Positions 35,105-46,384 of a DNA stretch of 64,000 bases are shown one piece after another. A program made the position numbers and the translations under genes. This DNA is from Mallotus nudiflorus. Taxonomy: Eukaryota > Streptophyta > Magnoliopsida > Malpighiales > Euphorbiaceae. The notes below the pieces were generated by a model. The model worked only from the letters and a program-made list of their open reading frames with translations, did no database searches and was not told where the DNA came from. The DNA lies in NCBI GenBank assembly GCA_947683625.1, contig CANTUR010000540.1, positions 940,001 to 1,004,000 on the forward strand, read 5' to 3'. The number at the start of each line of letters is the position of its first letter. The stretch's first letter is position 1.

Positions 35105-35578
35105 TGACCAGTCTTGCTTTGCATTTTGGTGTTTTTAATCCATACACCACTAACATGTTTCTTATGGAGGTAAGCAAACTACACCATTATCTTTTGACTC
35201 GTGTTGAAGTTATTACAAGTCGAGATGAGTTAAGGGCACTAGATACTCATAAGTGCTACCATTTATGACATACAACAGAAGATCATGCACTAATTCGTAT
35301 CCCCGAGATTGAAACCATTGGAGATGGAGGCAACTATTCTACAATTAACAACAGTGGTTAGCAAAAAGTCTTGGAAAAGTTAGAAGCCATGGAAAAGAAA
35401 ATGGATAAAAAGTTAGAAGCCATGAAGAACAAAATAGTCAACTAAAATGATGAAATAGATTATCATTTTTTTATTTGAGGAAAGAAATTTTTTACCATAA
35501 TTTGAAGCTCATAAAGTACATTGAATTGTCGGGTTTTAAACTACCTTCACCTCCATCTTCACCAAAATCACCATCTTA
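35105..35578 (+). pseudogene. ORF2 of element B, second part
   Basis: Continues in the frame that entered the solo LTR: SLALHFGVFNPYTTNMF, a LHHYLLTRVEVI segment and a LRALDTHKCYHL stretch, then stops. The tail VLEKLEAMEKKMDKKLEAMK is a likely coiled coil, similar to the ORF2 tail of element A, and the end is Pro/Ser-rich. The GxIVTxLAxxFG motif across the junction is shared with the env-like ORF of the copia element. Confidence 0.75.
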
Positions 35579-35670
35579 GGGGAGTTTTCTACTCTTTATC
35601 TCACTTTTATTTTATTTCATTTAGTTGTTTATATATTGCGTGTATTGTTTGTTCAACCTATTTATGTTTC

Positions 35671-35694
35671 ACATTGAGGGCAATGTGAAATTTA

Positions 35695-35725
<31 letters not shown>

Positions 35726-35727
35726 AG
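35671..35727 (+). promoter_or_regulatory. GAGGGCAATGT motif with long G-tract, element B
   Basis: ACATTGAGGGCAATGTGAAA, then (TG)n and about 17 Gs plus AGGGG. Counterpart of 2795-2846 in element A. Possible second purine tract; the RNA could form a G-quadruplex. Function inferred. Confidence 0.45.
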
Positions 35728-36192
35728 GGGTGCATATTGGAAATTAATATGTTTTATTTTGCATTTGATGTGTTTTATTTTAATTTATCTCAATTTTTTA
35801 TTATGTTTTATTACATTATATTCATGCATAGGGTAGAAACATAATCGATTCTCCCCACAACTTTTATGCTTGCAATTTATCAATCTTGTGAGCTTGGCAT
35901 ATTGGTATAGTTTCTTGATTAATTTATTTAATTTCTATTTAATGTTAGATTTGAGGGTTTTAAGCATTTTGAGCAATTTGTGGTTACAAAGCATGTTTTT
36001 TATACTTTAATGAATCTAATGCTTACTTTATTTTTGAACATGTAAATGTATATAATTTAAGAGGAATTAGATTAGTTGCAGGTTGGATAGCTTGAGTCAT
36101 TGGAATTGCCTGAAATTGACACTTAATATATTACAAAAAAATTGATATGGAAGGGAGCTAAAATTTCTTATTCAAATTTATAGATGCTCCTT

Positions 36193-36286
36193 TACTTCAA
36201 TGCTCTTCAAAGAGTACAACTATCCTAAAAGGACCTTTTAGAGGGTTCCACGTTGAGTAGTGCGAGAAAGGCAGGGGAATTCTGAC
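36193..36286 (+). repeat. 85-nt structured motif, copy in element B
   Basis: TACTTCAATGC, hairpin CTCT-TCAA-AGAG, GGTTCCACGTTGAGTAGT, GCGAGAAAGGCAGGGGAATT. It aligns over its length with the three copies in the Tat-like element. Confidence 0.85.
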
Positions 36287-36616
36287 GATAGGAATGTTTA
36301 CAAACAATTTTTTTTAAAAAATATCTTCTTTATGTCTTGTAAAGGTAATTCTAATAAAAGAGTTGTCTTGCTCATTTTTTTTTCTTTGTGAATATAGATT
36401 TATGCACATTTTTATATTCAACAAGAGAGTTTTCTTTCCACTCAGTCAAGTCTAAATATGTTCTAGATCATGAGTTGCTTGTTTTGTTTTTATAATTTAA
36501 ATCTTATATTAAGTGAAAATTTTGTTAATCGGTTAAGTCAAAATTGATTAATATGCTGAGTTCGTGTTATTGATAGGTATTGTTCTCATTTTCTTGCTTG
36601 AGGACAATTAAGAAGT

Positions 36617-36632
36617 TAAGTATGGGGGTATT
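36617..36632 (+). promoter_or_regulatory. polypurine tract of element B
   Basis: TTAAGTATGGGGGTATT directly before LTR start TGATTATA. Athila relatives have a similar TTTGGGGGA(G/A)TT. Confidence 0.75.
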
Positions 36633-37851
36633 TGATTATATGTCGAGTGTAATACTTTTGGTTTGGTACATTTTTATGGTGTTTATTATTTTATTTTTAT
36701 TAGAATTCTTATTTTATTTTTATTTTTATTTTTTATCATTTATTTCTTTTTGTAATTTTTTTAATTATGCTTTGAATATATATATATATATATATGCTTC
36801 AACGTTTAATTGGTCTCAATGTAGAGATGGGAGACATGCAATTATGAAAAAGACATGTACTGATGAGAGACATGAAGACATGCAATGATGGAAGAAAATA
36901 TAATTATGAGAGGAATGAATAAATAAATAAAGAATGAGAGGAATGGATATAAAAGAGAAAAAGAAGGCATTACTCGAGAAGAAGTCATTACTATAAATTT
37001 TTTTTTATAAAAGGAGTACGGGAAGAAGTCGAGAAGAAGGAGGAGGATGTGAAGGAGAAGAAGGAGATTTGTTGGGAAAAGAGTTGAAATAAAAGAGTTT
37101 TATTTTCTTTTCCTCATTATTGTCTCCCTAGTACTTAAATATATTTCTTTATTGCATTTTCATAATATTATGGTTGTGATATCTAGCTAAATTTGTTTAT
37201 GTTGAGGATTGTGTTAAACTTATTTTAATTTAAGTTGATTCATATATTATTTTTCTTTTATATTGCATTAAGCATTCATTGAGCTTAATTATTTATGATT
37301 TGACCATTCATAATTGGTTTTTAATTAAGGTTAATTATTGAGAAATATTAATCTTAACAAATATATGAATGCCTGATTAATTAATTTAAACCTAGAGATA
37401 GCTTAAATTATTTTAATTTCAATTGGTTGTACTTCATGATTTATTTACTAAATTTGATTAGGTTTTAATTTAATGAGAATTAGTTAAAGCCTTTTCAATT
37501 GATAGGAATAAATTAAGTAATTTTTACATGAGAAAGATTAATTATTACCTTTGAAACCCTAAGAATTGCAATAGAAAGAAGACTAATTTCTTGTGATTGA
37601 CTTAATTAAAATTTAGCGATACAATCCGTAACATTATTCTATCATTTCCTTATTAAAATTTAAGGTAATTGATTTTATTATTTAGTTTCATTTTGGCTAT
37701 TAAAATTTAGCATTTATAATTCACTTAATATTTGATTCTTAAACAAGTTAAAAAGAAAATTAATAGTTGGATAAACATTCAATCATTATGAGATCAAATT
37801 GTACTTATTCTATATTATTTGATGAGCTCATATGCTTGCGAGACTCCATCA
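36633..37851 (+). repeat. 3' LTR of element B
   Basis: TGATTATATG to GACTCCATCA. Partner of 5368-6552. TATA box at 36948-36955 and a (TA)n run near 36778. Confidence 0.9.
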
Positions 37852-37856
37852 ATGGA

Positions 37857-38345
37857 GCATAAAATGCACTCGTTAGGAGCTAAAATCTTAAAAATAATTT
37901 TCTTATATTTGCTCCTTCTACTCCAATGCTCTATTATAGAGTAAAAGTATCGAAAGGAATTTTTTTGGAGGTATCCACACTAAGTAGCACAGGAAAGGTG
38001 GACGTTATTGAGATTGGGAAAACTTTGAATAAATTAATAAGTTAAGTGTCATATGGTTGCTATGTATGTGTTGACTATTGGACTGCCTAAGTATTAAGAT
38101 AATTCCTATTTACTTTCGTTTTTCTTGGGTGTTAATTATTCATTTTCATGAATTTAGTGGAAGAGTTTGTTTTTCACATGGTAAATGCTATATCCTTAAC
38201 CTTGAGTTATTTTTTTAATTTATAGTTTTAAACTTTATATTAAAGGAATATTAGAATGGTTAATCAAGTCAAAACCAACTGATGATTTTGATTCGTTATA
38301 TGAATAGGTTGTTTTCTTATGTTGCTTGGGGATAAGCAAAGATTC
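37857..38345 (+). other. 3' noncoding region of element A, right part, with structured motif
   Basis: Continues from 5362. A diverged copy of the 85-nt motif lies at 37917-38003 (TACTCCAATGC, stem CTCTA-TTA-TAGAG, GGTATCCACACTAAGTAG). A CACATGGTAAATGCTATA stretch at about 38176 has a counterpart in the Tat-like element at about 23556. Confidence 0.7.
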
Positions 38346-38360
38346 AAGTATAGGGGAATT
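38346..38360 (+). promoter_or_regulatory. polypurine tract of element A
   Basis: AAGTATAGGGGAATT, one G short of the usual run, directly before LTR start TGATAAGTTTG. Confidence 0.7.
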
Positions 38361-38820
38361 TGATAAGTTTGAAAAACCATATGTTTTGAATATTAATTTC
38401 TATAGGATTAGAGTCTAATTAGTTTCCTATATAATTAATTCTTAGATCTTTTAGTTATTTTTCTTAATGTTATTTAGTTGTTAGGATTTTGTTGATTTTT
38501 ATTTAAATTTTGAATTTAGGATGCATTAGATGGATTTGAGAGATTTGAAAGTCAAAATCTTAAAAAAAATTGAGGTTTTAAAGGAAGACTATTCTTATGC
38601 AGCCCTATTCCTGGGTGTGCACAGACATGCTTGAGTACTGAAAAGTCAGCACAACCACGCATAATGCAAAAGACTGTTTTGTGCAACCACGTGCGTGGGT
38701 ACACACAACCGTGTATGCTGTTGCAATAACTTTTTAAATTCAAAATTTGAGCTGATGATTTGAGGGGATTTCATGGTTTTTGAATTATAACAACTTCAGA
38801 GATAAGCTAGAGCCTAGGGC

Positions 38821-38828
38821 TATAAATA
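38821..38828 (+). promoter_or_regulatory. TATA box of element A 3' LTR
   Basis: TATAAATAGGGGAGCCTCC, a textbook plant TATA context, about 100 bases after the palindrome cluster. Confidence 0.7.
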
Positions 38829-39261
38829 GGGGAGCCTCCAAAAGAACAAGGGTGTCAATCTTTATATTGTTTTTCTTAAGAATCAAAGTTGGTTTTGATT
38901 CAAATTCTTGTCTTTTGTTACATGTTGATTTAGAGAATTTATTTTGAAGTTAGAGAACAGAAAACTATATATTCTAGTTGGTTCAGTAGAAAAAGGGGGT
39001 TCTCTTTATTTAACTATTTGTTATTTTTCATTGAGAAATAATGATTTCATGTATTCTCTATATTTCATCTTCTTCTCTTGCTTTTAACATGAGTAGCTAA
39101 GCATATTATTAGGGTTCCTACTTCAATCTAACTATGTGCATATTATGATTAAATCTAAGTTTTAAATTTTGATTTATTGGTTGTTGTTGAACTTAATGTC
39201 ATATTAGACTTGATCACCCTTATATTGAATTCACACTTTAAAACTTGTTTGAGAGATAGGT

Positions 39262-40372
39262 TGAAAGTGGGCTAGGGGGGTGAATAAGGCAATCGAATAA
39301 TAAATGAAAATAAAAAGGACTTTTGAAAGAATTTAAAGAATGTTGAGAAGGAAGAATGATGAATACAAGAATTTAAGATGTTCAGATTCTCAATAATTCT
39401 ATGTCTCCACCTAACTTATCCCTAAGTTAGGATTTTTAATTCTCCAGAATTTTATTCACAAGATTAAGATTGCACAAGAGTTTTGTGGCTCACTCTTCAA
39501 ACTTACAACTTTAGTTTTTAAGGCTCACTCAAAAACCAAATTCCCAAGTGTTTTTAATGGCTAAACACTTAAACCAATTCCTTTAGAATAGAATCTCACT
39601 TCCTAATTTCTTAACCCCGAAAAATAGAAGAACAAAAATCTCTATTCTAACACTCATAAACTCTTACAAGAATTATACAAATAAAAAAATGAATTTGAAA
39701 GAGTTTAGAGAGCTTAATTTAATGTTTGGAAGTATATAATGAATAAACAAGTTTTTTAACCTTTAAATAATCTTTAGAGGTTGTATTTATACTTGAGAAA
39801 TTCAATTATAGATGTTGGAAGCAATAATTCTATTCCTAATAAATTCAAAGTCCATTTGAATGTAATTTGGACTTTTGAGTTGCAATTTGTCTGGTCTCGG
39901 TTGGGATTTCATCATTTTTGGTCGGGATGCACAATGAGTAGTCATTATAAGTTGTTGTGTTTGAATATCTACATTAATCTTGATTGGGACTATCTTGTCC
40001 TAGGCAGGGTCCCAATTGGGACTACCACTCAGGATTTGCATTGCTTAAAATGAAGAAAATGAGCATTTTGGTCCTGGTCAAGTAGGATCGGTCCTAGCCA
40101 AGCAAGATAACATGTCCCAGTCTAGGTCTCAATTGGGATAGAGTTAGGGATTAGTGTTGTTTTGAACAAATTTTGTTCAATTTTGTTCCTATTTTGTGCC
40201 GATTATAAGTGTGCTCGTGATCATTGTTGATAGTGAATTTTCTTTGATAATTTTTCACCATTTTGACTTCCAATTGAGTCTTAACTTATACACACTTAAA
40301 ATAAACATATTAAATACTCAAAATTAAGTTTGTTAATATCAAAATTAAGATTGATTATTGCTAAGTTCAACA
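39262..40372 (-). repeat. 3' LTR of the copia element
   Basis: On the minus strand TGTTGAACTTAGCAATAATC to CCACTTTCA. TATA box (minus) at 39784-39791. Contains several TCCCAATTGGGA-type palindromes. Confidence 0.92.
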
Positions 40373-40387
40373 ATCTCCCCCTTTTTG
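40373..40387 (-). promoter_or_regulatory. polypurine tract of the copia element
   Basis: Minus strand reads CAAAAAGGGGGAGAT immediately before LTR start TGTTGAAC. It is a canonical copia tract and is intact. Confidence 0.9.
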
Positions 40388-41469
40388 ATTTTGACAAACT
40401 TATTTTGAGTTTGAGAAGGATAATATAAAGTGAAGTATGTGTTGATTAGAATTTCATTAAAGTATGTAAAATATACTCCCCCTTAATTTATGCATATTAT
40501 AAAGATAATGAATTTAAGGAGTAAGGAATTCAAATAATGAAGAATATTGATGGAATGAGAATGATACCAATTTAAAAATTAAAAAATCTTCCTTTTTATG
40601 TTATAAAAATATCAATTGAACAAATCTTAAAAAAATATGAATTAAAATATATTTCTTTATTTATCCCCTTTTTAGACATGATAAGAAATATAAATTTATA
40701 AATTATTCCCCTCAAAAAAATAGAAACAACATAAAATATAACATCAGGGAAATAATAAAAAAAGGGCTATTATGACAAATGTGTTAAAAACATAAAAACA
40801 TGATCATTTAAATAAATGCTAGGCAATATGAAGGAAATAATTTCAAAAATATTTAAAACAAAACTAGTAACAGTTACAATGCATGTAGTACTACTCAATA
40901 CATCACAAAAATAGTATATATAGCATTTATGTTAAAGCTTAACAAACTTAACTATCACATGATCATGTAGAGCTTACTTCTAAAGGAAATAAAAGACCAA
41001 GAACTAAAACAACGAAAACAAGGATGGACCAAATCTAAGAACATTTAATTCCATCTTGCTAAGTATCACACATATACATGTATAAACAAAGTAAGGCTTT
41101 TTATCACATATGACAAAACTAGTCATACTTACAATGTTAGTATGCATGCATAAACAAAATTATATAAAATAAATTTCAAATATTCAAACTCAAATATTTC
41201 TCTCCCTTTATCAAAATGCAAAAGGAAATTATGAAAGAAAATAAAAATTGCATTAATGAAAAGGATAGAGTTATAATGATATTAAAATACCAATTGTAAA
41301 CTAAAAGGAAACATAACATAACAAGACATAAAGCTAACAGCTCATGACTTATATCCAAAAAATAAACCAAATATAAACTAACACATAATAACCATAAAAA
41401 ATAAATTGGCAGCTCAAATCTCAAAAACTGAAAATAAACCAAACAAAAACTGATAAAAACACATAAAAT
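40388..41469 (-). other. 3' untranslated region of the copia element
   Basis: About 1.1 kb between the env-like ORF and the purine tract, AT-rich, no domain in either strand. Only low-complexity hydrophobic frames, which I do not treat as genes. Confidence 0.6.
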
Positions 41470-42708
41470 AAGACATAAAGATATAGTCTTGTTGAGGTGG
41501 AGGTGGAGGATGGGTGAAAGGTGCATATGAGCAAGAACATGCTTGTTGCTCATAAAGATAGTGGACATCATTTTGAAGATGAGCTATATTAGCATCCACT
41601 TGGTCAAAGCAGATATTGAAATTTGTTTCCATCAAGCTCATCCTATAAAAAAGTTATCCAACCATTGAGGTTTATCTCCAAATGCTTGAGCTCCTTTAGA
41701 ATTACCCTATTGCCTTGATCTTTTCCTTTGAGGAGAATCTTGAGTTTGAGTTTCAACTTTTTCATCTCTTTGATCTTTAAAATCTTTAATTTGCTTGAAT
41801 AAGGCATCAATATGTTCACTTTCACCAATATCATGTTTCCAAACCCAAGTGTTATCAATAGAGGTAAATTGTTTGGAATGCTTAATGAAAATTTCATAAA
41901 GAAGAATTGGTTTAGTAGGATGTAAAAGATAAAGATCAATGCCATAAAATTAAGCTAATTTTGTGACAATCCTACCAACACAAATAACACTAGTGTGACT
42001 ATCACTAATTAGCCACAATCTCCATTGCACAAATCTTCCTAAGGCTATTGGTTCATTATGCACTATACAATAAAGAATGAATAGGTTATCTTATGAAAGA
42101 GTTTCATTAGAGAGAGCTTTACCATTTATAAAATAGGTAAGAAAATGGTGCATATACCATAAGGCTTTGGATTTGAGATGAGAAGCTTTTATGTGGCTGG
42201 TGGAGAAACTTTTAGCTTAAGGAGCACTAACTTTAATCCAAAAGGGAGAGACATTCCAATGTGCCTTCACTTGAATATGACCTTCTTGAGAGAAGACAAA
42301 AAGAGTATCAAACTATTGACAAGTCATTAATTGATCTTTTCCACCCAATTTGAAGCATATTGAAAAGTAAGGGTTATCATCATCAAAGTGAGCGGATTGA
42401 AGGATGTAGGAAGAAAGAAATTCAACAATAAGAGATGTATAGGAAGGTAAAGATTATAAAGCATAATCATACAAACTTACATAAAGTAAGAGCTCCTTAA
42501 CTTCATCAAAGCATCCAATATCTTTGAGAGTTTGCTCATGCATGAACCATGATGGAATATAGTGTCTCTTGTTGAATTGAGTAACTCTCTTTTTAAATTC
42601 TTGAGGAGAATAAGAAAAAGAAAAATGAGTTCTCCTTGGTTTGTCCTTTTTGGATGAAGGGTTTTGAGAAGATAAAAGAGGAAGATCGATAGCCTCTTTG
42701 GGAGCCAT
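41470..42708 (-). pseudogene. env-like ORF of the copia element
   Basis: ATG at 42708-42706 opens MAPKEAIDLPLLSSQN, a Ser/Lys-rich head, then FKKRVTQFNKRHYIPSWFMH and IGCFDEVKELL. The reading stays in one frame with in-frame stops (42454, about 42300, 42217, 42093) through ICFKLGGKDQL, HWNVSPFWIKVS, NLFILYCIVHN, a VGRIVTKLA motif and a Lys/Glu-rich acidic segment (about 41700-41830). After a frameshift near 41640 it ends in a heptad-like NICFDQVDANIAHLQNDV and a Pro/Gln tail. The central domain aligns with ORF2 of element B. The function in living copies is unknown. Confidence 0.75.
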
Positions 42709-42779
42709 TGATGAACAAAAAAAAATTGCTTGAGAAAAAGCTAAGGAGGAAGATGAAGTGTAGAGATTTTGAATAAGAA

Positions 42780-43130
42780 AATTATGAGTGAATAAGAATA
42801 AGAATAAGAGAGTATTTATAGACAAGAGTTAAGGTTTAAAAAGATTCAAAATTTGAATTTGAAATAAAAAGGAACCTTAAAATTGTTCCTAATTAGGATT
42901 GGAAGGTCAAAATATGCATAAAAATTGAACTCCTAATACTGTCAGGAGTGCAGTCTCGGTCGGGACATACACTCATCCTGGTCAAGACCATATGTCCCGA
43001 GCTAGTCCTAATCGAGACCAAGACCAGGATATGTTTTGTGTGATTTTCAAAAATCACACAGATTTGTCCTAAGTAGGACCAAAATCCTGATAGGCCCAAC
43101 TAAGTTAAAATTTTGAATTAAGTCCAAAAT
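42780..43130 (-). promoter_or_regulatory. LTR-like internal promoter upstream of the env-like ORF
   Basis: Minus strand, in order: a cluster of palindromic words at about 43090-42940 (GTCCTAATCGAGACC, GTCTCGGTCGGGAC types) like that in the element's own U3, then TATAAATA at 42820-42813, then about 105 bases to the ORF's ATG at 42708. Distances match the LTR, where the cluster is also just upstream of TATAAATA. Inferred to drive a subgenomic RNA. Confidence 0.6.
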
Positions 43131-43529
43131 TATGTGCAATCAAGTCCTTACAAATAATGCTCATAAACTTTGAATTTAATTGAAAATAATGAGAGATATA
43201 AAAATAAATTTACTTTAAAGAGGGAGTTATTTTGTAATAAAATAATTAATTGAATTAATTTCAATGATTATTAACTTGCAAAAAAAATCAAATAAACATT
43301 TAAAGGTGTTAAGATCAAAATCACAACTATCATCAACCATAGGTAAAAACAATTTACTAATTAATCAAATCAATCAATAAACATAACATGATTTCACATG
43401 AAATTATGAAATCAAACAATCCAAATAGCAATTAAACAAATAATCAAGACAAACTAAAATCATCAATCATTCCAAGATCATGCTTAAGAAAATTCAATCT
43501 CTCTTCATTAAGAGGTTTAGTGAAGATAT
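43131..43529 (-). other. spacer between pol and the env-like ORF promoter, copia element
   Basis: AT-rich; the first part (43500-43529) is the end of pol. No other feature seen. Confidence 0.5.
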
Positions 43530-45300
43530 CTACAAGTTAATTATTTGTATAAAAAATTCAAGTGAGATATCACCATTTTTAACATGATCATGCAAGAAAT
43601 GATGTCTAATGTCTATATGTTTGGTTCTAGAATGTTGAATGTGATTCTTGCTAAGGTTGATAGCACTTGTATTATCACATTTGATTAGAATGTGATCAAT
43701 TTTTATACCATAGTCCAACAATTATTATTTTTACCATAAAACTTGTGAACAACAATGACTTGTTACAATATATTTATCTTTAGTAATGGACAAGGTAACT
43801 AAAACTTATTTCTTACTAAACCAAGAAACTAAACATTGTCCTAAAAATTGATAAATTTTGGAAGTACTCTTTTTATCTAGTAAACTATCAGAAAAGTTTG
43901 CATTTGAAAAACTAATCAAGTTAAAGGAAGAACTCTTAGGATACCAAAGTCCTAAATGCAAACTTCCACTTAAATATTTGAAAATTCTTTTGATTGCATT
44001 CAAATGAGATTCCCTATAACTATATTGAAATCTAACACATAAGCAAGTAGCAAACATAATGTCAGGTATACTATCAATTAAATAAAGAAGGGATCTGATT
44101 ATACCTCTAAAATGCTTTTAATTAATCAACTTTCCATTCTCATCCTTATTGAGTTTAGTAGTGGTACTCATAGGAGTCTTGCTTGTTTTAGCTCCACCCA
44201 CACTAAACTTCTTAAGAATGTCTCTTGCATATTTGGTTTGATTGATGAAAATTTTTCCCTTACATTACTTGATTTGTAGTCCAAGAAAGAACTTGAGTTC
44301 TCCCATCATACTCATTTCAAATTCTCCTTGCATTAACATAAAGAATTCCTCACACAAGCAATGGTTAGTAGCACCAAAAATAATATTATCTGTATATATT
44401 TGAACAATAAGCAAATCATGCTTTGATTTCTTTATAAAAAGAGTTGTTTAAACTTTTCCTTTAGAGAATCCTTTCTCTAATAAGAAGTTGCTCAATCTTT
44501 CATACCAATCTCTTGGAGCTTATTTCAATCCATACAATGCTTTTGACAATTTAATAACATAATTTAGGAAATTAAAATTTTCAAAACTAAAAGGTTGTTC
44601 AACATAAACTTTTTTTTCAATAAAACCATTTAAAAATGCACTTTTGACATCCATTTGATAAAGTTTAAAATCCATGAATGATGCAAATGCAAGTAGCATT
44701 CTGATACCTTTTTACCTTGTAATGGGGGCAAAGGTTTCATCATAATCAATGCCTTTATCTTAATTATAACCTTTAACTACAAGTCTAGCTTTGTTCTTAG
44801 TTATGACACCTTGTTCATTCATCTTATTTCTAAACACCCATTTGGTGCCTATAATAGGATGATGTTTCGGTCTATGAACTAAAGTCCAAACTTTGTTTCT
44901 CTTAAATTGATTTAACTCTTCTTACATAGTAAGGATCCAAAATTCATCACTCAATGATCACCAACATTTTTTGTTTTAATTTGAGATATGAATGCTAAAT
45001 TAACAATAGAATTGAGTTTAGATCTAGTAGTTACCCCATTTATAGTGTCACGTATAATGAGGTATTGAGGATGTGCCTTCTTGAATTGTCAATCCTTTGA
45101 AAGATCATCCTGTGAAAGATCATCCTTCAAACTAAGTTGAGATATTTCCTCATCTTCTTCATTGGTAAAATTTTCTTCTTGAATCTTATCTTCCTTAAGT
45201 TCACCTACATCATCATCAACACTACAAACATCCTTTCTAGGATCAAGGGAGTTGGATTCATAAAAAAAAAACATGCATGGACTCTTTTACTACAAGAGTT
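43530..45300 (-). pseudogene. reverse transcriptase and RNase H of the copia element, inactive
   Basis: Minus-strand reading from a VVKGYN segment and DYDETFAPITR near 44760, through YQMDVKSAFLNGFIEK (first catalytic Asp kept), SKALYGLK-stop-APRDWYE, to the active-site box IYTDNIIFGAT near 44390, where the usual YVDD is YTDN, so one catalytic Asp is lost. RNase H follows: SYRESHLNAIKRIFKYLSG, FSNANFSDSLLDKKSTS, ISFS; LVSWFSKK, CDNTSAINLSKN and SRTKHIDIRHHFL. The upstream acidic segment (45089-45274) is the integrase-RT linker. The domain order identifies copia. Confidence 0.9.
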
Positions 45301-46336
45301 CTTTTATTAAAAACTCTATATGATTTGCTAGAAGTGGAATAGCCTAGGAAAATTCCTTCATTGACTTTAGAATCAAAATTTCCAAGATTGTCCTTGGTGT
45401 TCAATATAAAGCACTTGCATCCAAATACTCTTAGATATGAGATTTTGGGTTTTCTATTGTTCCATAGCTCATAAGAAGTTTTATTTAAAATTAATCTTTT
45501 GAAAAATCTATTTGAAATGTAACAAGATGTGTTAAAGGGTTCCGCTCAAAAGTATAAAGATAAATTATACTCATGAAGCATTGTTCAAGTCATTTCCACT
45601 AAAGTTCTATTTTTTCTTTCAACTACCCCATTTTATTGAGGAGTTCTAAGAGAAGAAAATGTATGTGAAATACCAATTTCATTGCAAAAGGTTTTGAAAA
45701 ATTCATTTTCAAACTTGGTTCTATGATCACTTCTTATAGAAGAAATACAAAAATCTTTTTCTTTTTTAACTCTTTTTTAAAATTTTCAAAAGCTTTAATT
45801 GCATCATTCTTATGAGCAAGGAAACACACGTATCTAGAGTAATCATTAACCAATACATATGCATAGTGCATTCCATTAAGACTAGTAACTCTAGTTGGTC
45901 CAAATAAATTCATATGTATAAGTTTAAGTGGTCTGGAAGTTAACATTACATTCTTGGGCTTGAATGAAGACTTGGATTGTTTTCGCTTTTGACAAGTATC
46001 ACAAGGTTTATCTTTAGTGCATATGAGTTTTGATAAACCAATTATATGCTCATGTTTACAAAGATTATTCAAAAGCTCAAAGTTTGAATGTCCTAACCTT
46101 ATATGCCATGTCCATGTGTCATGGGAAATAGACATTAAGCATTTAATGTCTTTGTTATCAACCTTATTCAAGTCAATTACATAGACATTGTCAACTCTTT
46201 CACCACTAAAAATTACTTTGTCTTTATCAAGACTATTAACAAAGTGATTTCTAGGATAGAAAATGACTTTATTTCCCATATCACATAATTGACTTATACT
46301 AAGAAAATTATATTTATGACCATTAACAAGAAACAA
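45301..46336 (-). pseudogene. integrase of the copia element
   Basis: GAG-pre-integrase zinc region at 45990-46200: HDTWTWHIRLGHSNFELLN and CDTCQKRKQSKSSF (HHCC). Core: LIHMNLFGPTRVTSLNG (catalytic Asp of the usual D-L-F-GP is Asn here), YAYVLVNDYSRYVCF, then a frameshift near 45760 and RSDHRTKFENEFF, SSLRTPQ-stop-NGVVERKNRTLVEM. The C-terminal part has VFGCKCFILNTKDN and KVNEGIFLGYS. It would insert the cDNA; this copy cannot. Confidence 0.88.
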
Positions 46337-46384
46337 ATGATGAATAGATAAGGATTAAGGATTACCAATTTCTTCAATGCTTGT

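Larger units (their letters stand above)
35579..36616 (+). other. 3' noncoding region of element B
   Basis: No coding. Contains the GAGGGCAATGTG motif with a (TG)n and G run at 35671-35727, AATCTAATGCTTACTTTA near 36005, one copy of the 85-nt structured motif at 36193-36286, and a GCTTGAGGACAA stretch before the purine tract. Confidence 0.7.
5363..37856 (+). mobile_element. Athila-like Ty3 element B, full length but triply interrupted, with TSD ATGGA
   Basis: Bounded by the duplication ATGGA at 5363-5367 and 37852-37856. Order: 5' LTR, tRNA-Asp primer site, gag, protease, RT, RNase H, integrase, ORF2, G-tract, 3' noncoding region, polypurine tract, 3' LTR. Three later insertions split it: a minus-strand Ty3 element within the start of RT, a Tat-like solo LTR within RT, and a chromovirus-type solo LTR within ORF2. 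The coding frame resumes on the far side of each insertion. Many stops and LTR pairs that differ at a visibly higher rate than those of its insertions show that it is old. Confidence 0.9.

Noticed and set aside
36580..36888. 102-residue frame on the plus strand
   Set aside because: Spans the polypurine tract and LTR start of element B; composition reflects T-rich LTR sequence.
41176..41571. Membrane-protein-like frame of 131 residues on the minus strand
   Set aside because: Low-complexity Phe/Leu/Ile frame of AT-rich DNA overlapping the end of the env-like ORF; no support for a real gene.
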